Part shown: piece by piece, positions 1-5,200 of the stretch | Numbering within the stretch: position 1 is the stretch's first letter | Layout: each line of letters starts with the position of its first letter | NCBI GenBank assembly: GCA_002694345.1 | Contig: NZLV01000094.1 | Location: 1-5,458, forward strand | DNA from: Maricaulis sp. | GTDB taxonomy: Bacteria > Pseudomonadota > Alphaproteobacteria > Caulobacterales > Maricaulaceae | Direction of reading: 5' to 3' | Length of the DNA: 5,458 bases | Made by a program: the position numbers and the translations under genes | The notes under the pieces: generated by a model | What the model was told of the DNA's origin: nothing | The model's input: only the letters and a program-made list of their open reading frames with translations | The model's database searches: none

Positions 1-548
1 GTGCGCAGGATTTCGATGGCTTCTTCAAACTTGGCTTGGTCGCGCAGCACGCCCGCCAGATTGATTGCTGCGTTGACATTGCCGGGCGCCAGCTGGCTTT
101 CGATGCGGTAGAATTTCTCTGCTGCTTCCAGCATGTCGAGCTTCCACGCGACCAGGCCGAGTTTCTGGTAAATTTCCGAATCTTTTGGGTCGAGCTCCCA
201 CGCCTTCTGGAAGAAGTCGAGAGACCGGGAAAGGCGGCCCAGTCTGTAGAGCATCAGGCCCATGACGTGATTGGTGAGCGCAAGATCCGGGGCCAGGTTG
301 ACGGCTTTCCACGCGATCCGCGCAGCCTCCGAGTGCTTGTTCTCGGCGGAAAGTTTGAGGGCGCGTTTGGCCTGGGCGACCACTTTCGTGTACTGGCGCC
401 GCAGGTTTTCCGGAATGCGCCGGACCTGACTGTCGACCCGGAGCGGAGTCCGGCTCAGGCCGACGGCTTCGCGCGCTTCATTTTTTACAATTTCAGCGTC
501 AGCGGTGATTTCCGCGTCCAGATCCAGCGCCGGTGAATTCTGCGTCAT
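1..548 (-). CDS. TPR-repeat protein, N-terminal 182 residues (3' end outside window)
   Basis: The frame is open from an ATG at 548 to the left edge, giving 182 codons, so the C-terminus is missing. The protein begins MTQNSPALDLDAEI and has no signal peptide or membrane segment, so it is probably cytoplasmic. Residues 1-55 are polar and charged. From about residue 70 come TPR-like helix pairs: about 72-90 (SEAARIAWKAVNLAPD), 91-123 (MGLMLYRLGRL, then AWELDPKD), 124-157 (KLGLVAWKLDMLEAAEKFY, then LAPGN) and 158-182 (INLAGVLRDQAKFEEAIEIL). The spacing of about 34 residues and the recurring L..DP / LAPG turns fit TPR. The ATG is the only good start: a TAA stop lies in frame about 13 codons upstream with no other ATG between, and a weak AGGCAGG precedes it. 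TPRs bind other proteins. Alphaproteobacterial proteins of this layout sometimes carry a C-terminal sulfotransferase or other enzyme domain, but nothing here shows which. An insertion sequence sits about 70 bp upstream of the start. Confidence 0.8.
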   Translation of the reverse strand, partial: MTQNSPALDLDAEITADAEIVKNEAREAVGLSRTPLRVDSQVRRIPENLRRQYTKVVAQAKRALKLSAENKHSEAARIAWKAVNLAPDLALTNHVMGLMLYRLGRLSRSLDFFQKAWELDPKDSEIYQKLGLVAWKLDMLEAAEKFYRIESQLAPGNVNAAINLAGVLRDQAKFEEAIEILR

Positions 549-623
549 GTGCCTGCCTGTTTCGATTTTCCGGTCAAATGCATGGGATTCGCTTTAAGAA
601 CTCGCTAACGGGCGCTGTCATGT

Positions 624-635
624 GTGGACGGCCCC
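624..635 (+). repeat. Subterminal inverted repeat, transposase-stop end (RE)
   Basis: GTGGACGGCCCC on the + strand matches 1992-1981 on the - strand at 12 of 12 positions. The next base outward differs (T here, G at the other end), so the repeat is exactly 12 bp. An 8-bp part of it, GTGGACGG, recurs at 1914-1921 next to the transposase ATG. Confidence 0.9.
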
Positions 636-642
636 TGTTCTG

Positions 643-805
643 CAAGGCCTGATTTGAGTGATTTCTGATCATTGCGGGTTGCGGTCATGTGTCCGGCCTG
701 TTGGCGCGGTGCTTGTGACCGCTGGCCCTGATGAAGTCCGCTTGGCCGGGTCCCTTTCAGACAATCGAGCTTTTATGCCCTGACAGCACCTCGGGTTTTC
801 CCGGC
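643..805 (-). ncRNA. Candidate bridge RNA (seekRNA) of the IS1111-type element
   Basis: This stretch lies in the non-coding 3' end, between the transposase stop (891) and the inverted repeat. Read on the minus strand it offers, in order: a CGGG-AAAA-CCCG hairpin (803-792); GGTGCT (790-785), which can pair with AGCACC (713-708) to enclose a first loop; TTGTCTGA (764-757), identical to the genomic flank plus core at the transposase-start end; GCGGTCA (722-716), complementary at 6 of 7 positions to core plus flank at the other end; then AGGCC (699-695), which can pair with GGCCT (649-645) to enclose a second loop; ACACATGAC (692-684), identical to the element's terminus plus core; and ATCA (653-650), complementary to TGAT at the other terminus. 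This matches the target-loop then donor-loop order of the known IS621 bridge RNA. A competing hairpin, GCGGT/ACCGC (722-706), and a further one at 872-855 also exist. The ends of the RNA and its promoter cannot be read from sequence; the folding was done by eye. Confidence 0.62.
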
Positions 806-890
806 TGCGGCCCCGTTTGATCATCATCACTTACATCTGCCCTCACAGCTCCTGAGCGACAGCACGTTCGCTATCGCGGTTCCTTTGCGT

Positions 891-1913
891 CTACACCACT
901 GTCGGCGCTCGATAGGTCTCGCCCCGGGCCAGCACAGCCCAGGCGATGCGCGCGGTTTTGTTGGCCATGGCGACAGTGGCGACACGGGCCGGTTTGCGCT
1001 CCAGCAGACGCCTGACCCACTCCCCCGTCGCCGAGGTGTTCGTGCCAACACGTCGGATGACAGAGGTCGCGCCGACGACAAGAAGCCGGCGCAGATAACC
1101 ATCGCCCATCTTCGATATGCGCCCCAGACGCTCTTTGCCGCCCGACGAGTTCTGGCGCGGCACCAGTCCGAGGAAGGCGGCGAACTGACGTCCCGTCTTG
1201 AACACCGACGGATCCGGTATGCTGGCAGACAGCGCGGTTGCCGTGATGAGGCCCACGCCCGGTATCGTCTCCAGCCGTTGGCTGGTCTCATCGGTGCGGT
1301 GCCAGGCCAGAAGCCGGCGCTCGAGCGTGCGGATCTCCTCCGCCAGGCTGTCGAGCTGGGCCATCAGGCTTTCCAGGGCGCAGTGGGCGATATCCGGCAG
1401 GCCGGGCATACCGTCTTCGCGCATGGCATCGAGCAATGCGGCCAGCTTGTGGGGGCCTTGAGCCGTGATGATGCCGAACTCGGCCAGATGTGCGCGGATT
1501 GCATTGAGCATCATGGTGCGCTGGCGCATGAGAAGATCGCGCGTCCTATGCAGCATCATCACGCCCTGTCGCTCTGCGCTCTTGACCGGAACAAAGCGCA
1601 TGGAGGGGCGCGTGACCGCCTCGCAGATCGCTTCGGCGTCCGCAGCATCGTTCTTCTGACGCTTAACGTAGGGCTTCACATAGGCCGGCGGGATCAGCCG
1701 CACCTCATGGCCCAGAGTGCCGATTTCACGGGCCCAGAAGTGGGCCGTAGCGCACGCTTCCAGCCCGATGAGACAGGCTGGCAAGTCACGCAGGAAGTCC
1801 AGCACCGCGCCGCGGCGGAGCTTCTTGCGGAAAACCACTTCTCCCGCTTCATCAACGCCGTGAAGCTGAAAGACAGATTTGGCCAGATCAATGCCGATTG
1901 TTGTAACATTCAT
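891..1913 (-). CDS. IS110-family (IS1111-type) transposase, 340 aa, intact
   Basis: This is a DEDD-type recombinase for RNA-guided insertion and excision of its own element through a circular intermediate. Residues 1-150 form the RuvC-like domain, with the acidic residues D9 (GIDLAKS), E52 (LEACATA), D89 and D92 (KNDAADAEA). Residues 155-205 form a charged helical linker. Residues 213-300 are the C-terminal Transposase_20 domain, with the helix-hairpin-helix-like ETIPGVGLITATAL and then QNSSGGKERLGRISKMGDGYLRRLL, whose serine (S256 or S257) is the expected nucleophile. The length of 340 is normal for the family and no frameshift or stop is seen. The frame stays open upstream to a possible start at 2012, but MNVTTIGIDLAKSVFQ is the usual family N-terminus and AAGGA lies 9 nt before its ATG, so 1913 is chosen. 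The stop is TAG (893-891). Translation may be limited by a leader stem (see 1914-1992). Confidence 0.95.
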   Translation of the reverse strand: MNVTTIGIDLAKSVFQLHGVDEAGEVVFRKKLRRGAVLDFLRDLPACLIGLEACATAHFWAREIGTLGHEVRLIPPAYVKPYVKRQKNDAADAEAICEAVTRPSMRFVPVKSAERQGVMMLHRTRDLLMRQRTMMLNAIRAHLAEFGIITAQGPHKLAALLDAMREDGMPGLPDIAHCALESLMAQLDSLAEEIRTLERRLLAWHRTDETSQRLETIPGVGLITATALSASIPDPSVFKTGRQFAAFLGLVPRQNSSGGKERLGRISKMGDGYLRRLLVVGATSVIRRVGTNTSATGEWVRRLLERKPARVATVAMANKTARIAWAVLARGETYRAPTVV

Positions 1914-1921
1914 GTGGACGG

Positions 1922-1932
1922 TTCCTTCCCTT
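1922..1932 (-). promoter_or_regulatory. Ribosome binding site of the transposase
   Basis: The minus strand reads AAGGGAAGGAA, with AAGGA at 1927-1923 ending 9 nt before the ATG at 1913. It supports 1913 over the in-frame upstream starts. CCGTCCAC lies between it and the ATG. Confidence 0.7.
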
Positions 1933-1980
1933 GTGCTGGTTCCAACAGCTCCAGCATGGCACATCGCGATGCCGTTGGTC

Positions 1981-1992
1981 GGGGCCGTCCAC
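1981..1992 (-). repeat. Subterminal inverted repeat, transposase-start end (LE)
   Basis: GGGGCCGTCCAC on the + strand is the exact reverse complement of 624-635. Seven bases (TGATGGG on the minus strand, 1999-1993) separate it from the inferred end of the element. Confidence 0.9.
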
Positions 1993-1999
1993 CCCATCA

Positions 2000-2219
2000 G
2001 ACAAATGCGCAACGGTCTCGAAACACCGGATTTGAACCTGCATCAGGACGGAATTGCCGCCATTCGAGCAAGGCGTTTGAACGGCTTTCCTCGACGTCGG
2101 TTCGCGCTCAGAAATGGCGCCAACCTGTTGCCTGTGCCAGGCCCCTGTTTGGTCATTCGAAACCAATCCGCATTTGTCGACAGCAGCTGCTGCCTCGCAC
2201 CCTTGCGAGTCTACCGCCC
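2000..2219. other. Intergenic remnant between autotransporter and insertion sequence
   Basis: No convincing gene is seen on either strand; the open frames here are short and lack family resemblance or a ribosome binding site. The left end (2000-2011) is one half of the inferred insertion target. The right end holds a hairpin and a palindrome just after the autotransporter stop. Joined to 549-620 it would give an ancestral spacer of about 290 bp between two co-directional genes. Confidence 0.6.
2181..2209 (-). terminator. Possible weak transcription end or mRNA 3' hairpins after the autotransporter gene
   Basis: Ten bases past the TAG stop, the minus strand reads CTCGCA-AGGG-TGCGAG (2209-2194), a perfect 6-bp hairpin with a 4-nt loop. 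The perfect 12-bp palindrome CAGCAGCTGCTG follows at once (2192-2181). There is no T run after either, so this is not a standard intrinsic terminator. It may stabilise the mRNA end or act weakly. Confidence 0.35.
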
Positions 2220-5200
2220 CTAAAAGGGAAGGCTAACTTGCAGACGCCCGCTGCGGGCCGAGAAGTCACCCTCGCCGAGACCGTCGAAACTGGCTTCACC
2301 GGACAGTAACACGCCACCGGGCAAGCGCCCGCGCAGGGTGATTCCGGCATCGGCCCGCAAGGCGCCCGTCGAGACCGAATTGCCCTGCTCATCCATCAGA
2401 TCCGCCGGGTCATAGTCCCAGACGCCGCTCAGACTGACACCCGGCTCCCACCAAGTACCGTCGCGCCGCTCGAACCGGTAGACGAATTCCGGTCCGGCCT
2501 CAAAGCGACCGACCGAAACAGTCTGCTCAGGGATATCGATGCCCAGGCTGTCGACATAGGCATCCTGGGTCTCCTCGAAATGCGCCAGAGACGCTGAAGG
2601 CCGGATCCGCCAGTTATCCGAGCGCCACTCGCCCGTGATGTTGGCGCGTAACATCATCCGGGTCGTCTCGAACTCATCCTCGTACGGGCCCAGCGGGTCG
2701 ACCGTATTGTCGGACTGCCCCCAAAGGGCCATCACGTCGACAAATGTGCCATCAGCCACTTCCCAGACACCGTAGGGGCCGGCCATCCAGCCCGCGCCGT
2801 CAACACGCGCGCCCCGGATCGCTCCGGCATCCTCGGCGATGTCTGCTGTCACTTCATCCATCCAGTCGCGCTGGAACATCAGACCGACCAAGGATGCCTC
2901 ATTCAGCTGCCAATCGACACCGAACTGCAACAGACCGAAATCGCTCGACACGTCAGCACCGTCACGCGTGTCCGACAGCGCGCTGAAGTCCGCACGCATC
3001 CAGACATCAAACGACGCGCCCGCAGCGTCCGGGTCCAGTGTCACGCCCGGCATTTGCGGACGGCTTTGCTTCACGTGATTGCGAATGCCGGCCAGATTGG
3101 TCTGCATGGACATGACCCTGCGCCCGCCCTGGATGTCCGCGCTGAAGCTGCCGGGCGATGAGGCCGTCCGGTCGCGCAGGCGCTGGGTCAGATCGGGAGC
3201 GCCAGACAGGATGCGATCCGAGCGGCGAACCATGAAGTTGTTGATGGCCCGCATCGTCGCAAGGCGCACAGCTTCCTCGTCACGCGTATTATGGAAGGTA
3301 CACACGATGGACTCGTTTGGATCGAGATCGATGTCCACACGCCCCGTACTCAGGTCGATATTCGATCCGCCATCCAGGTCGCCGGAGCAGGAAATGTCGT
3401 CCAGACGCCAGCCGGCCGGCAAAGCCTGCGTGATGTCATAGGCGCCGAACCGGGTCTCGACGATGGCCGATGCCGCATAGCCTTGACTGGTCGTCAGTTC
3501 GAGCCCGTCAAACGCCGCCAAGGAGGAGGCGAAGACAAAGGTCGCGTCGCGCTGGACCCCGCCCGGCGTTGTCGACACCAGCTGGATCGTGCCGAAACGC
3601 TCCTCGATCGTGACCGTCAGCGGAATCTCCACGACAATACTGTCGCCCTCGGCCCGCGCGCGGGTGTTCGGTCCTTTCGCCGCCGCGGCGCCTGAGGTCT
3701 CGTTGATGACGGTGACGGTACCGGTGTACTCACCCGGTTCCAGATCATTCGCGAGTTCCAGGATCGAAATATTCAGCTCGATCTCGCCCAGCGACGGGAT
3801 GGTGCCGGACGCAGGATCAACCACGATCCAGGGTACATCCACCTCGACCCGGAACTGGATCTCCTGACTGCCCGGATTTGTGATCGTCGCCTCCGCCGAG
3901 ATGTCCGTGACATTCTCCACGTCATCGTCGATGACGACCGACACCTCGATGGGACGCGATTTGGCCTCGATAGCGGCGTCCACAGCCGCACTATCATTGC
4001 CGGCGGCGTCCTGTGCGGCGGCATCGGCAACGCTGATGACGACGTCACCTAGCGTTGCCGGCGTGATCGTCGCGGTGAAGACCTGATCGCTCTCACTGGC
4101 AAAATCGGACACGGCACCATTCGACACGCTGACATCTGACGCCTCAAAACCCGTCACATCTTCAGAGAATTCGAAGCGTGCCGTGAACGCGCCCTCTGTC
4201 TCCTCGCCCGGCAGGACGATCGACAGGACCGGCGCAGTCGAGTCGCTGCTTACAGCCAGGGTATCGGCCGCAGTGCTGTCATTGCCGGCACTGTCCTGTG
4301 CCGCACCAGCCGCGATATCAATCGTCACATCGCCGTCAGCGTCCGGCGTGATCAGCACGGTGAACACCTCGCCATCACCGTCCAGATCCGAGGCCGTACC
4401 ATTGCTGATGACCAGATCGTCCAGGGCAAAGCCAGTAACCGGCTCGGCAAAGCTCACCGTCAGCGTGAACGGACCGGACAGAACTCCATCCTCAGCCACC
4501 GACAAGGTGACCGCCGGCGGCGTCGCGTCGGTTTCGATGGAGAACGGCTCCGCAGCCGTATTGCCATTGCCCGCACTGTCTTGTGCGCTGTCGGCCGCGA
4601 GTTCCACGGTGACCGTGCCATCGCTCTCCGGCGTGATCTCGGCGGTATAGGTGTCACCAGAACCGGTCAGCTCTGCGGCCGCTCCGTTGGTTACGAGAAG
4701 TTCGGTCAGCGCGAGCCCGGTCACATCCTCCGAGAAGGTCAGGGTTACCTGGAAGGAACCCGACACCGGAGCGTCGACGCCGGACGTGATCACCACACTC
4801 GGCGCGGTGCCGTCACTTTCAATGGAAAATTGCGTTGCAGCACTATTGCCATTGCCGGCCGCATCCTCGGCCGCATCGGCGCCGACCTCGATCGTCACAG
4901 CGCCGTCAGCCGCCGGCGTGATGTCGGCTGTGTAGATGTTGCCGGATCCCGCCAAATTCGCAGCAGAGCCATTGCCGACACTGATGTCCGACGCGGCAAA
5001 GCCGGAAACGGACTCAGAGAAGGTGAGCGTCGCCGTGAACGCGCCCGAGACCGGGTCGCTGGACGCTGTGGAGATCGTCACGGTCGGCGCTGTCTGGTCA
5101 TTCTCGATCGAGAACTGATCGGCTGCCGTATTGCCGTTGCCGGCGTCATCCGCAGCCACATCCGCAGCAACGTCCACTGTTACCGTGCCATCCGCAGACG

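Larger units (their letters stand above)
1914..1992 (-). promoter_or_regulatory. Transposase leader with possible translation-blocking stem
   Basis: The minus strand begins with the terminal repeat GTGGACGG (1992-1985) and ends with its exact complement CCGTCCAC (1921-1914), which sits between the ribosome binding site and the ATG. A transcript that starts outside the element would contain both and could form an 8-bp stem covering the start region. A transcript starting inside would lack the first arm. A further TGCTGG/CCAGCA hairpin (1956-1951 with 1939-1934) lies between them. Such a guard against read-through is known from other insertion sequences such as IS10 and IS50; its use here is inferred. 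Confidence 0.45.
621..1999 (-). mobile_element. IS110-family insertion sequence, IS1111 type, apparently complete (about 1379 bp)
   Basis: The element holds a full-length DEDD-type IS110 transposase on the minus strand and a perfect 12-bp subterminal inverted repeat, GTGGACGGCCCC, at 624-635 (+ strand) and 1992-1981 (- strand). Subterminal repeats are typical of the IS1111 branch; classical IS110 lacks them. TCA occurs just outside the left end (618-620) and at the right end (1997-1999). Taking this as the shared core leaves 3 bp (ACA) outside the repeat at the transposase-stop end and 7 bp (TGATGGG) at the transposase-start end. As I recall, the same 3 and 7 spacing is described for IS1111-attC elements. 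An alternative core, ATG/CAT (619-621 with 1995-1997), would shift the ends by two bases. The non-coding 5' end is short (about 86 nt) and the 3' end long (about 270 nt), as expected for IS1111 elements, whose guide RNA lies downstream of the gene. Nothing looks broken, so it may be active. It lies in the same direction as both neighbours. Confidence 0.88.

Noticed and set aside
36..536. A 166-codon open frame on the + strand at the left edge
   Set aside because: It is antisense to the TPR gene, which has clear repeats and a fitting start; the + product shows no domain.
549..577. TTGACC (577-572) as the -35 of a TPR gene promoter
   Set aside because: No acceptable -10 lies 16-18 bp downstream, and the start codon would follow too closely.
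719..747. Near-direct repeat GGCCAAGCGG / GGCCAGCGG inside the candidate guide RNA
   Set aside because: It is short and imperfect and does not match either junction; it may be chance or part of the fold, so no separate claim is made.
1914..2012. Longer transposase start giving 373 residues
   Set aside because: The extra 33 residues would be encoded by the terminal repeat and leader, match no family N-terminus, and the ATG at 1913 has a good ribosome binding site.
2022..2044. tRNA-like T-arm, GGTTCAAATCC on the minus strand
   Set aside because: It fits the T-loop consensus, but the T stem is imperfect and no matching acceptor stem, anticodon arm or CCA end is seen around it.
2070..2088. Near-palindrome AAGGCGTT-TG-AACGGCTT as a terminator
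   Set aside because: It has one mismatch, a loop too short to fold well and no T run on either strand.
885..2309. A 474-codon open frame on the + strand across the transposase
   Set aside because: It is antisense to an intact, recognisable IS110 transposase, its protein is rich in H, R and Q with no family resemblance, and long antisense frames are common in GC-rich DNA.
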